A stretch of DNA of 7,621 nt from an uncultured Eubacteriales bacterium (lineage in GTDB: Bacteria > Bacillota > Clostridia > Lachnospirales > Lachnospiraceae), in contig ONWL01000062.1 in assembly GCA_900321525.1 (NCBI GenBank), forward strand, positions 1-7,621. The letters are read 5' to 3'. The notes under the pieces are model-generated. The model was not told where the DNA came from. It searched no databases and was given only the letters and a program-made list of their open reading frames with translations. This document shows positions 1 through 6,389 of this stretch, in pieces. Numbering within the stretch: the first letter of the stretch is position 1; the number at the start of each line of letters is the position of its first letter. Made by a program: the position numbers and the translations under genes.

Positions 1-74
1 GAAGCTTGCTGAGAGTAGACTGATTGGTCTAGACCCGGAACCTGATTTGGATAATGCCAACGTAGGGAGACATA
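1..74 (+). promoter_or_regulatory. TPP riboswitch (THI element), 3' part of aptamer
   Basis: This is the ligand-binding RNA that senses thiamine pyrophosphate and controls the downstream thi genes. The conserved blocks are visible in order: CTGAGAGT (9-16), a variable P3 extension with perfect TAGAC/GTCTA pairing (16-20 with 27-31), GACCC and AACCTGAT (32-46), then GGATAATGCCAACGTAGGGA (49-68), which holds the pyrophosphate-sensing helices and the 3' strand of P1. The 5' strands of P1 and P2 lie before base 1, so the aptamer is cut by the window edge. The promoter must also lie outside the window. The match to the TPP aptamer consensus is strong. Control by transcription attenuation is inferred from the terminator at 140-176. 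Confidence 0.93.
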
Positions 75-139
75 GGAACAGAAGCCGTGTAGTGTATGCA
101 GTGGGAAAAATCCTGTCTGTATCATTACATTGCTGATTG

Positions 140-176
140 GGCAGGTGTATCTTTTGATTGGTATGTCTGCCTTTTT
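140..176 (+). terminator. Riboswitch expression-platform terminator
   Basis: A 12-bp stem (140-151 with 160-171, including several G-U pairs) closes an 8-nt loop and is followed by TTTTT (172-176). This is a classical intrinsic terminator inside the leader, 66 nt after the aptamer. The P1 3' strand (AGACATA at 68-74, with GG at 65-66) is complementary to the 3' arm of this terminator (TATGTCT at 162-168, CC at 170-171). CCTGTC (112-117) can also pair with GGCAGG (140-145). Both pairings would form an antiterminator when TPP is absent. When TPP locks P1, the terminator can fold and stop transcription before thiC. Confidence 0.85.
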
Positions 177-357
177 GTATGAGGGACAAAGCGGAATTTG
201 TGGGTGAAAAGCAATGATTCAACGTCAGGATATACAAGAGGTTATTTATAAATATATTGCGTGTCAAATGAATTGCAGTATAGAACATTGATATACGGAT
301 GATATATGCAAAAAAGGCAATTAGATAAACAGTAAATTGATACAGGGAGAAGAGAAA
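177..357 (+). other. thiC leader downstream of the attenuator
   Basis: This AT-rich stretch of 181 nt lies between the attenuator and thiC. It contains a 25-codon reading frame (214-291, ATG to TGA) without a convincing ribosome binding site. A weak promoter-like pair is also present: TTGCGT (257-262), a 16-nt spacer, then TATAGA (279-284). If active, that promoter would escape the riboswitch. The thiC ribosome binding site GGGAGA (345-350) closes the region. Nothing else is recognisable, and both the small frame and the promoter are weak calls. Confidence 0.3.
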
Positions 358-1668
358 ATGAGACCATATACCACGCAGATGGATGCGGCAAGAAAAGGAA
401 TTGTGACACCACAGATGGAACTTGTGGCACAGAAGGAACATATGGAACCGGAACAACTGAGACAGTTGGTGGCAGAAGGAAAGGTGGCCATCTGTGCCAA
501 CAAAAATCACACCAGTCTGAATCCGGAAGGCATTGGCAGTATGCTTCGGACCAAGATCAATGTGAATCTGGGGGTATCCAGAGACTGTAAAGATTATGAT
601 GTAGAGATGGAAAAGGTGATGCAGGCAGTGGAACTGGGAGCAGAGGCCATTATGGATCTGTCCAGTCATGGAAATACACAACCCTTCCGTCAAAAACTGG
701 TCAGGGAATGTCCGGTGATGCTGGGAACGGTGCCGGTCTATGACAGTGTGATTCATTACCAGAGAGATCTGGCCACATTGACTGCAAAAGATTTTATCGA
801 TGTGGTACGTCTCCATGCACAGGATGGAGTGGACTTTGTCACACTGCACTGTGGAATCACCAGAAAGACCATTGAACAGATCAGACAGCATAAGCGGAAG
901 ATGAATATTGTCAGCAGAGGGGGCAGTCTGATTTTTGCGTGGATGAGCATGACCGGAGAGGAAAATCCATTTTATGAGTATTACGATGAGATTTTGGATA
1001 TCTGTGAGGAATATGATGTGACAATTTCTCTGGGAGATGCCTGTCGTCCCGGCTGTCTGGCAGATGCCACGGATGTATGCCAGATCGAGGAACTGGTGCG
1101 TCTTGGAGAACTGACCAAGCGTGCCTGGGCACACAATGTACAGGTGATGGTGGAAGGACCGGGACATGTGCCGTTGGATCAGGTGGCAGCCAATATGCAG
1201 GTGCAGAAGTCCATTTGCATGGGAGCGCCATTTTATGTGTTAGGGCCTCTTGTCACCGATATTGCACCGGGATATGACCATATTACAGCGGCCATTGGTG
1301 GTGCAGTGGCGGCTATGAGCGGTGCGGCATTTTTGTGCTATGTGACACCGGCAGAGCATCTGGCACTGCCAAATGTAGCGGATGTGCGGCAGGGCATTAT
1401 TGCTTCTAAGATTGCAGCTCATGCAGCGGATATTGCAAAGGGTATTCCGGGGGCACGAGATATAGATGACAAAATGGCAGATGCCAGACGGAATTTGGAC
1501 TGGGATGCCCAGTATGCCTGTGCCTTGGATCCGGAGACGGCAAAAGCCATCCGGGACAGCCGCAGACCGGAGGATGACCATAGCGATACCTGTAGTATGT
1601 GTGGCAAGTTCTGTGCCGTGCGCAGTATGAACAAAGCATTGGCAGGAGAGTATATTGATATTTTATAA
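358..1668 (+). CDS. thiC: Phosphomethylpyrimidine synthase ThiC
   Basis: ThiC is a radical-SAM enzyme of the cytosol that rearranges aminoimidazole ribotide (AIR) into HMP-P, the pyrimidine half of thiamine. The 436-residue product is full length for the short bacterial form, which lacks the N-terminal extension of the roughly 630-residue proteobacterial enzyme. Visible family landmarks are HTSLNPEGIG (51-60), SRGGS (186-190), EGPGHVP (266-272) and PAEHLALP (331-338). His270 and His334 match the known metal-binding pair in spacing. The iron-sulfur cluster cysteines are Cys412, Cys415 and Cys419 in CSMCGKFC, close to the C terminus as expected. The ATG at 358 is chosen because GGGAGA lies 7 nt upstream; an in-frame TTG at 337 would add seven residues without a good site. 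It is the first gene under TPP riboswitch control, with thiE 38 nt downstream. Confidence 0.97.
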   Translation: MRPYTTQMDAARKGIVTPQMELVAQKEHMEPEQLRQLVAEGKVAICANKNHTSLNPEGIGSMLRTKINVNLGVSRDCKDYDVEMEKVMQAVELGAEAIMDLSSHGNTQPFRQKLVRECPVMLGTVPVYDSVIHYQRDLATLTAKDFIDVVRLHAQDGVDFVTLHCGITRKTIEQIRQHKRKMNIVSRGGSLIFAWMSMTGEENPFYEYYDEILDICEEYDVTISLGDACRPGCLADATDVCQIEELVRLGELTKRAWAHNVQVMVEGPGHVPLDQVAANMQVQKSICMGAPFYVLGPLVTDIAPGYDHITAAIGGAVAAMSGAAFLCYVTPAEHLALPNVADVRQGIIASKIAAHAADIAKGIPGARDIDDKMADARRNLDWDAQYACALDPETAKAIRDSRRPEDDHSDTCSMCGKFCAVRSMNKALAGEYIDIL

Positions 1669-1706
1669 GTGTAATGAACGGTTACGGTATTGTATAAGGA
1701 AGAAAT

Positions 1707-2339
1707 ATGAAATTTAATAAAACACAATTGAAATTATATGCCATTACAGACCGCAGCTGGCTGAAGGGACACACACTGGCAGAACAGGTGGAGCAGGCGA
1801 TTTTGGGCGGAGTGACCATGGTACAGTTTCGGGAAAAGAAACTTTCTTATGAGGAGATGCTGCCTCTGGCAAAGAGTGTCCAGGCAGTCTGCAAACAATA
1901 TGGCGTGCCATTTTTGGTCAACGATTATGTGGAATTGGCAAAGGAGCTGGATGCTGACGGTGTGCATGTAGGACAGTCGGATCTGGCAGTCAGACAGGCA
2001 AGAGCCATTTTAGGTCAGGACAAGATCATCGGCGCCACTGCAAAGACTGTAGAACAGGCAAAAGAAGCAGTGCTGCAAGGGGCAGATTATCTAGGAAGCG
2101 GCGCAGTGTTTGGCAGTGCCACAAAGACAGATGCAAAGCCCATGAAACGGGAATTGCTGCAGGAAATCTGCCACAGCGTGTCCATTCCGGTGGTGGCCAT
2201 CGGCGGCATTACGGCAGACAATATGGAAGGACTGGCTGGATGTGAGATTGCAGGCGTTGCCGTGATCAGCGGTATCTTTTCTGCACCGGACATCAAACAG
2301 ACGGCAGAAGACTTCAGAAAAAAACTGGTCGCGATTTAG
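1707..2339 (+). CDS. thiE: Thiamine-phosphate synthase ThiE
   Basis: ThiE couples HMP-PP with hydroxyethylthiazole phosphate to give thiamine phosphate and pyrophosphate. The 210-residue length is typical for this TIM-barrel enzyme. Family segments appear in order: YAITDRSW (11-18), MVQFREK (38-44, often VQLREK in relatives), VNDYVELAKELDADGVHVGQ (71-90), GATAKTVEQAKEA (109-121), LGSGAVFGSATKTDAK (129-144), and the phosphate-binding loop VVAIGGITADN (162-172) with VAVISGIF (184-191). The conserved Asp-Asp-Lys type substrate contacts fall within these blocks. AAGGA (1696-1700) lies 6 nt before the ATG. It follows thiC on the same strand and probably shares its transcript. The 277-nt gap to thiD is unusually long for this locus. 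Confidence 0.96.
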   Translation: MKFNKTQLKLYAITDRSWLKGHTLAEQVEQAILGGVTMVQFREKKLSYEEMLPLAKSVQAVCKQYGVPFLVNDYVELAKELDADGVHVGQSDLAVRQARAILGQDKIIGATAKTVEQAKEAVLQGADYLGSGAVFGSATKTDAKPMKRELLQEICHSVSIPVVAIGGITADNMEGLAGCEIAGVAVISGIFSAPDIKQTAEDFRKKLVAI

Positions 2340-2373
2340 AAGATACGTAAGGAGTCAGGAGCCAAACTTTTGC

Positions 2374-2398
2374 CAGGGTTTCGGGAAGCAAAATCCTG
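2374..2398 (+). other. Hairpin after thiE
   Basis: CAGGGTTT (2374-2381) pairs with AAATCCTG (2391-2398) across a 9-nt loop, with one G-U pair. No T run follows, so it is not a standard intrinsic terminator. It could be a transcript-stabilising or processing hairpin in the thiE-thiD gap, but chance is also possible. Confidence 0.25.
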
Positions 2399-2444
2399 AG
2401 TGATGCAGGCAAAAACACAAACGACAAAGTGGATTTGGAATGGA

Positions 2445-2512
2445 GTTTTTCTGGTATCTGTAAATACAGGCAATAAATGAGGTTTTTCTGGTACCTGTAA
2501 ATACAAGCAATA
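2445..2512 (+). repeat. Two 31-bp tandem repeats with internal dyad
   Basis: Two copies (2445-2475 and 2482-2512) match at 29 of 31 positions with a period of 37 bp; similarity extends a few bases upstream of each copy. Each contains TGTA-AA-TACA, an inverted repeat that is longer in the first copy (CTGTA-AA-TACAG). The pair lies in the thiE-thiD gap, outside any gene. It could be a small mobile intergenic repeat or a pair of binding sites for a dimeric regulator; the sequence alone does not decide. Confidence 0.75.
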
Positions 2513-2531
2513 TTTGAAACACAGCGGCAGA

Positions 2532-2560
2532 TTGGGGGCACCACCTTAGGTCGCTATATA
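2532..2560 (+). promoter_or_regulatory. Possible weak promoter for thiD
   Basis: TTGGGG (2532-2537) and TATATA (2555-2560) are separated by 17 nt and lie 57-85 nt before the thiD start. The -10 element is good but the -35 matches only three of six consensus bases. If active, it would give thiD and the genes after it expression independent of the riboswitch. Confidence 0.2.
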
Positions 2561-2573
2561 AAATGAATGAGGT

Positions 2574-2596
2574 CTCCTGTCTCATATGGGCAGGAG
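2574..2596 (+). promoter_or_regulatory. Hairpin just upstream of the thiD RBS
   Basis: CTCCTGTC (2574-2581) pairs with GGCAGGAG (2589-2596), one pair being G-U, across a 7-nt loop. It ends 7 nt before the thiD Shine-Dalgarno GGAGG (2604-2608). There is no T run. The position suggests a transcript 5'-end or translation role, but no specific regulator is recognised. Confidence 0.3.
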
Positions 2597-2616
2597 CAGT
2601 TGTGGAGGAATAGAAA

Positions 2617-3441
2617 ATGAAAATACACACAGCATTCACAATCGCCGGAAGTGATTCTAGCGGAGGCGCCGGTATTCAGGCAGATATTAAGACGATGACG
2701 GTTCATGGCGTATATGCCATGAGTGCCATCACGGCTCTGACTGCACAAAATACAACCGGCGTAAATGATGTGATGGAGGTGAGTGAAGCGTTTTTGAAAC
2801 AACAGCTGGAAAGTGTTTTGACAGATATCCGCCCGGATGCAGTGAAAACAGGGATGATTCCTTCTGCAGGGTTGATCCGTGTCATCGGAGAAACCTTAAG
2901 AAAGTATCAGATCACCAATCTGGTGGTAGACCCTGTCATGGTGGCCACTAGCGGATCAAAGTTGATCCAGGAAGAGGCCATCGAAACAATGAAAACAGAA
3001 TTACTGCCTCTGGCAACCCTGATCACGCCCAATATTCCGGAAGCAGAAGTGCTTTCTGGTCACAAGATTCAGACAAAAGAGGATATGGAAACAGCAGCAG
3101 AACAGATGGCAAGGCAGTTTGGTTGCAGTGTGCTGCTAAAAGGCGGCCATTGTCTGGAAGATGCCAATGATTTGTTGGTTTCTGGTGGAACAAAAAAATG
3201 GTTTTACGGACAACGGATTGACAATCCAAACACCCATGGAACCGGCTGTACCCTTTCTTCTGCCATTGCCTCCAATCTGGCCAAAGGATATCCGTTAGAG
3301 GAATCTGTCAGACGGGCCAAATGTTACCTGTCAGGCGCATTGGCTGCTATGCTGGATCTGGGACGTGGGAGCGGACCGCTGCACCATGCCTATGCCATTG
3401 ACCCTGCATGTCTTGACACAGCAGGGCATGATACGCTATAG
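2617..3441 (+). CDS. thiD: HMP/HMP-P kinase ThiD
   Basis: ThiD is a ribokinase-fold enzyme that phosphorylates hydroxymethylpyrimidine (HMP) to HMP-P and then to HMP-PP, the substrate of ThiE. The second step is needed even for the ThiC product. The 274-residue protein has the N-terminal signature FTIAGSDSSGGAGIQADIKT (7-26), DPVMVATSG (105-113), TPNIPEAEVLSG (137-148), LLKGGH (173-178), and the anion-hole motif THGTGCT (206-212), in which Cys211 corresponds to the family's catalytic-site cysteine. GGAGG (2604-2608) lies 8 nt from the ATG. The stop (TAG) ends at 3441, 59 nt before thiW. There is no fusion to thiE, and the length is normal. Confidence 0.96.
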   Translation: MKIHTAFTIAGSDSSGGAGIQADIKTMTVHGVYAMSAITALTAQNTTGVNDVMEVSEAFLKQQLESVLTDIRPDAVKTGMIPSAGLIRVIGETLRKYQITNLVVDPVMVATSGSKLIQEEAIETMKTELLPLATLITPNIPEAEVLSGHKIQTKEDMETAAEQMARQFGCSVLLKGGHCLEDANDLLVSGGTKKWFYGQRIDNPNTHGTGCTLSSAIASNLAKGYPLEESVRRAKCYLSGALAAMLDLGRGSGPLHHAYAIDPACLDTAGHDTL

Positions 3442-3500
3442 TGTCGTTAGGTGCGGAGATGTTTCCTTTGGTTGCACAGAGGTACAGATGGAGGAAACAA

Positions 3501-4019
3501 ATGAAGCAAACAAATGTAAAAAAATTAACGTTGACTGCCATTTTGGCAGCGGTAGCCGTAGTGGGATCTCTTTTTTCCTTTCCGGTATTTGGTTCTAAAT
3601 GCGCACCGGTACAACACTTAGTGAACGTGTTGTGTGCTGTATTTTTAGGTCCCGGTTATGCAGTGGCAGCAGCATTCATTGCCAGTTTGATCCGCAATTG
3701 TCTGGGACTTGGTACCTTGCTGGCATTTCCGGGCAGTATGTGCGGTGCCTTGCTGGCAGGTTTGTTGTATCGGTATGGCAAGAAGCTTCCGTTTGCCTAT
3801 GCAGGTGAGATCGTGGGAACTGGTCTGATCGGCGGGATGCTGGCCTATCCGGTGGCAGCTCTTTTGATGGGTAATGGATCCGCCGGGTTGTTTACCTTTG
3901 TGATTCCATTTCTCATTAGCACAGTGGGGGGCACCATCATTGCCATCCTCATCACCTGGACCATGAAGAAGACTGGTGTACTGGAACAGTTGAAAAGACA
4001 GTTAGAGACACCCATCTGA
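3501..4019 (+). CDS. thiW: Thiazole ECF transporter S component ThiW
   Basis: ThiW is the membrane substrate-binding (S) subunit predicted to capture hydroxyethylthiazole, the thiamine thiazole alcohol, for uptake through a shared ECF energy-coupling module encoded elsewhere. The 172-residue product is hydrophobic, with about five or six membrane segments (roughly 8-30, 40-62, 68-90, 100-122 and 128-156). Family signatures are SKCAPVQHLVNVLCAVFLGP (32-51), SLIRNCLGLGTLLAFPGSM (62-80) and GALLAGLLYRYGKKLPFAYA (82-101). The start at 3501 is favoured by GGAGG (3490-3494) 6 nt upstream and by the position of the first membrane helix. An in-frame GTG at 3441 overlapping the thiD stop would add 20 polar residues without a good site. 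Its neighbour thiM encodes the kinase for the imported thiazole, which supports the substrate assignment. Confidence 0.93.
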   Translation: MKQTNVKKLTLTAILAAVAVVGSLFSFPVFGSKCAPVQHLVNVLCAVFLGPGYAVAAAFIASLIRNCLGLGTLLAFPGSMCGALLAGLLYRYGKKLPFAYAGEIVGTGLIGGMLAYPVAALLMGNGSAGLFTFVIPFLISTVGGTIIAILITWTMKKTGVLEQLKRQLETPI

Positions 4020-4219
4020 AGATGACATGGCGGAAATGACTGTGGGAGGTTGTGTAAGGTAAAGGGACGAATTGCACATGACCATACCGCAGCATGGAAC
4101 CGAAGAGAGAACGTGTTTTTCAAATAAAAATTTTGATGAAACCCGTTCGGTGTCCTTGTTTCACAATTGCTTAAGGAAGATAGAAAAAAGAAGGAGAGGC
4201 GGAATTTCGCAAAAATCAA
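4020..4219 (+). other. 200-nt gap before the SNF2 gene
   Basis: No gene is supported here. An inverted repeat TGAAAC (4137-4142) / GTTTCA (4158-4163) encloses a small ACC/GGT stem (4141-4143 with 4149-4151). A short direct copy of CATG frames 4077-4096. No riboswitch aptamer, T-box or clear promoter is visible. In the plus direction the stretch 4056-4124 reads as an open but start-less frame. The segment of about 4050-4170 may be a dispersed intergenic repeat (see findings). A purine-rich AAGGAGAGG sits at 4191-4199. Confidence 0.4.
4191..4199 (+). promoter_or_regulatory. Distant Shine-Dalgarno of the SNF2 gene
   Basis: AAGGAGAGG is a strong ribosome binding site, but GGAG (4193-4196) ends 23 nt before the ATG at 4220, far beyond the usual 5-9 nt. 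No in-frame ATG, GTG or TTG lies between them, and the next in-frame ATG is at codon 27. Either translation starts at 4220 with poor spacing, a nonstandard codon is used, or a few bases were inserted in this strain. Confidence 0.4.
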
Positions 4220-6370
4220 ATGGGAAAATTGGACTTTAAAAAAGTGAATCAGCTTGTCAAAGCCTTGGAGACGCTGGATGCTTCTTTTGGATATCTTATG
4301 ACCGATCAAAGCCGTCAGGAGAAAGCCATTCAGGAAGCCGGCCGGAAGGTACTGGCCAAGTCTGCCAAAGAATCTTTGTCTCGCATTTCCATAGAGGAAT
4401 TGAAGAACTCTAAGGCAGGGATCCGGGTATCGGCTTTGCAGGAAGCCGGATATGCCACACTGGCAGATCTGGACCAGGCTGCGGACTGGGAGCTGCAATC
4501 GGTGGAAGGCATTGGAGAGAAGCAGATGGAATCCATCCGAAATATTCTGGTGGAATTTGGCAATCATATGGCAGAGCATCTGTCTGTGCGCATGTCTGTA
4601 GAGGAGAAATCTGTGGAGAATGACGCATTGATCTGCGCCCTTGCGGCATACCGCAAGGGAGAGCAGGTACGGGCAGATGCGGAAGGCTTGCAGCAGGAAC
4701 TTCATGAATTTGTGGCGCAAGCCATATCCAGATTGATCATCCGTAGCCGGATCCGCTGGGTGTTTTCCGGAAAAAAGGCCAAAGAAACCACGGCTATGGC
4801 GTTGGAAGACATTCTGGATTTTTATCACAGTCCTTTTGGGGAGCGGGTCACCCGGTTGGTGGCATTGTATGAAGATGCCATCCAGACAGGGATAGGGGAG
4901 GCCATGGCAGATTTTCGCCGCAACAGCGCAGATTATTATGCGTTGCTGGAACGATGTACCGGCAGCAAGCTGGCAAGTCCCCTGGTATACAGCAGCATTC
5001 CGGCCCAGCTGGCGGCAGAGATCGATGCATTAGAACCAGATCTGACTGCATTGAAAGGAAATCTGCGTGGATATCAGACCTTTGGCGTGAAATACATTCT
5101 CCATCAGAAGAACGTGCTTCTGGGAGATGAGATGGGACTGGGAAAGACCATCCAGGCCATTGGGGCTATGACGGCCATCAACCAGGAGACGCCGGATGCC
5201 CATTTTCTGGTGGTGTGTCCTGCCAGTGTCCTGATTAATTGGTGCAGGGAAATCCGGAAATTCAGTTCTCTGGGAGTCTGCCTGCTGCATGGCGCCGGAT
5301 TGGACGGTTCTTTTCTGAAATGGCAGCAAGAGGGCGGGGCGGCAGTGACCAATTATGAAACCATGGGAAAACTCATTGATCGGATCAATGATCATATGAA
5401 GATTGACATGCTGGTCATTGATGAAGCCCATTATATCAAAAATCCGGACGCCAAGCGGACCCGGTATATCCGGACGCTGGACAATGAGTCGGATCGTATC
5501 CTGATGATGACAGGAACTCCACTGGAGAATCGTGTGGAAGAGATGTGTGCGCTATTGGATTTTGTCCGGCCGGATCTGGCAGACCAGGCGAGAAAAGCGG
5601 CCTATATGAGCCAGATTCCTCAGTTTCGGGAAATGTTGTCTCCGGTCTATCTGAGAAGACAGCGGGAACAGGTGCTGGAAGAATTGCCGCCCATAGAGGA
5701 AAAGCGGCAATGGTGTGCCATGACCGAAACGGATAGAGAACTGTATGTGCAGAATCTGGCGGAAGGCAATTTTGCGACCATGAGACGGGTGGGTTTTTTG
5801 CAGGAAGATCTGAGGCAGTCTTCCAAGGCTCTCCGGTTAGAAGAATTGTGCAAAGAGGCCATGGACGAGGGGAGAAAGGTGCTGGTATACTCTTTCTTTC
5901 GTGAGACCGTCCGAAAGGTAAGCGAATTTCTGGGAGAACTTTGTATCGGTACCATCACAGGTAATACTCCCATAGCAGATCGACAGGCATGGATCGACCG
6001 GTTTGCAGAGGCGCCGGAAGGCAGTGTCCTGGTGTGCCAGATTCAGGCTGGGGGAACCGGACTGAATATCCAGTCTGCCAGCATCGTGATCTTTTGTGAG
6101 CCCCAGATCAAACCCTCCCTTACCAATCAGGCCATTTCCAGAGTGTATCGGATGGGACAGGTGCGCAATGTACTGGTGCATCATCTGCTCTGTGAAGATA
6201 CGGTGGATGAGGCGATGATACATTTGCTGGAAAGCAAACAGGCAGAGTTCGATTCCTATGCGGATGAGTCCACCATGGCAGAGGCCACAGAAAATTTGAT
6301 CGATCGGGAATGGATTCAGGCATTTCTCGAAGAAGAAAACCGGAAATATCTGCCAATGGTGATAGAATAG
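4220..6370 (+). CDS. SNF2-family DEAD/DEAH helicase-like ATPase with HhH-like N-terminal segment
   Basis: This 716-residue protein belongs to the SNF2 branch of superfamily 2 ATPases, which translocate on double-stranded DNA and remodel protein-DNA complexes. All main motifs are intact: the entry motif LRGYQTFGVKYIL (282-294), Walker A GDEMGLGKT (302-310), Walker B DEAH (401-404), motif III TGTPLEN (431-437), motif V QAGGTGLNIQSA (609-620) and motif VI QAISRVYRMGQ (637-647). The N-terminal 280 residues carry no known enzymatic motif apart from a helix-hairpin-helix-like DNA-binding segment, VEGIGEKQMESIRNI (95-109). No SWIM zinc finger, nuclease, methylase or protease domain is visible. It lies between thiW and thiM on the same strand; thiM begins 19 nt after its stop, so the two are probably cotranscribed. 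No step of thiamine metabolism calls for it. The specific function is unknown, and general DNA repair or remodelling is the default guess. Confidence 0.9.
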   Translation: MGKLDFKKVNQLVKALETLDASFGYLMTDQSRQEKAIQEAGRKVLAKSAKESLSRISIEELKNSKAGIRVSALQEAGYATLADLDQAADWELQSVEGIGEKQMESIRNILVEFGNHMAEHLSVRMSVEEKSVENDALICALAAYRKGEQVRADAEGLQQELHEFVAQAISRLIIRSRIRWVFSGKKAKETTAMALEDILDFYHSPFGERVTRLVALYEDAIQTGIGEAMADFRRNSADYYALLERCTGSKLASPLVYSSIPAQLAAEIDALEPDLTALKGNLRGYQTFGVKYILHQKNVLLGDEMGLGKTIQAIGAMTAINQETPDAHFLVVCPASVLINWCREIRKFSSLGVCLLHGAGLDGSFLKWQQEGGAAVTNYETMGKLIDRINDHMKIDMLVIDEAHYIKNPDAKRTRYIRTLDNESDRILMMTGTPLENRVEEMCALLDFVRPDLADQARKAAYMSQIPQFREMLSPVYLRRQREQVLEELPPIEEKRQWCAMTETDRELYVQNLAEGNFATMRRVGFLQEDLRQSSKALRLEELCKEAMDEGRKVLVYSFFRETVRKVSEFLGELCIGTITGNTPIADRQAWIDRFAEAPEGSVLVCQIQAGGTGLNIQSASIVIFCEPQIKPSLTNQAISRVYRMGQVRNVLVHHLLCEDTVDEAMIHLLESKQAEFDSYADESTMAEATENLIDREWIQAFLEEENRKYLPMVIE

Positions 6371-6389
6371 AAACGGAAGGAGACGGCAT

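Noticed and set aside
337..357. TTG start for thiC
   Set aside because: The downstream ATG at 358 has a GGGAGA site 7 nt away, and that site would lie inside the longer reading frame.
2445..2512. CRISPR array
   Set aside because: There are only two repeat units, separated by 6 nt, with no spacer of normal size and no cas genes.
3441..3500. GTG start for thiW overlapping the thiD stop
   Set aside because: It would add 20 residues that do not look like an S-component N terminus. The ATG at 3501 has GGAGG at ideal spacing.
4020..4219. A second TPP riboswitch before the SNF2 gene
   Set aside because: None of the THI-element blocks (CTGAGA, ACC-GAACCTGAT, GCGTAGGGA) occurs in this gap.
3845..4828. 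A 327-codon minus-strand open frame across the thiW end, the gap and the start of the SNF2 gene
   Set aside because: It overlaps two well-supported plus-strand genes, its product is rich in Cys, His and Phe with no recognisable domain, and it has no credible ribosome binding site. It is a shadow frame.
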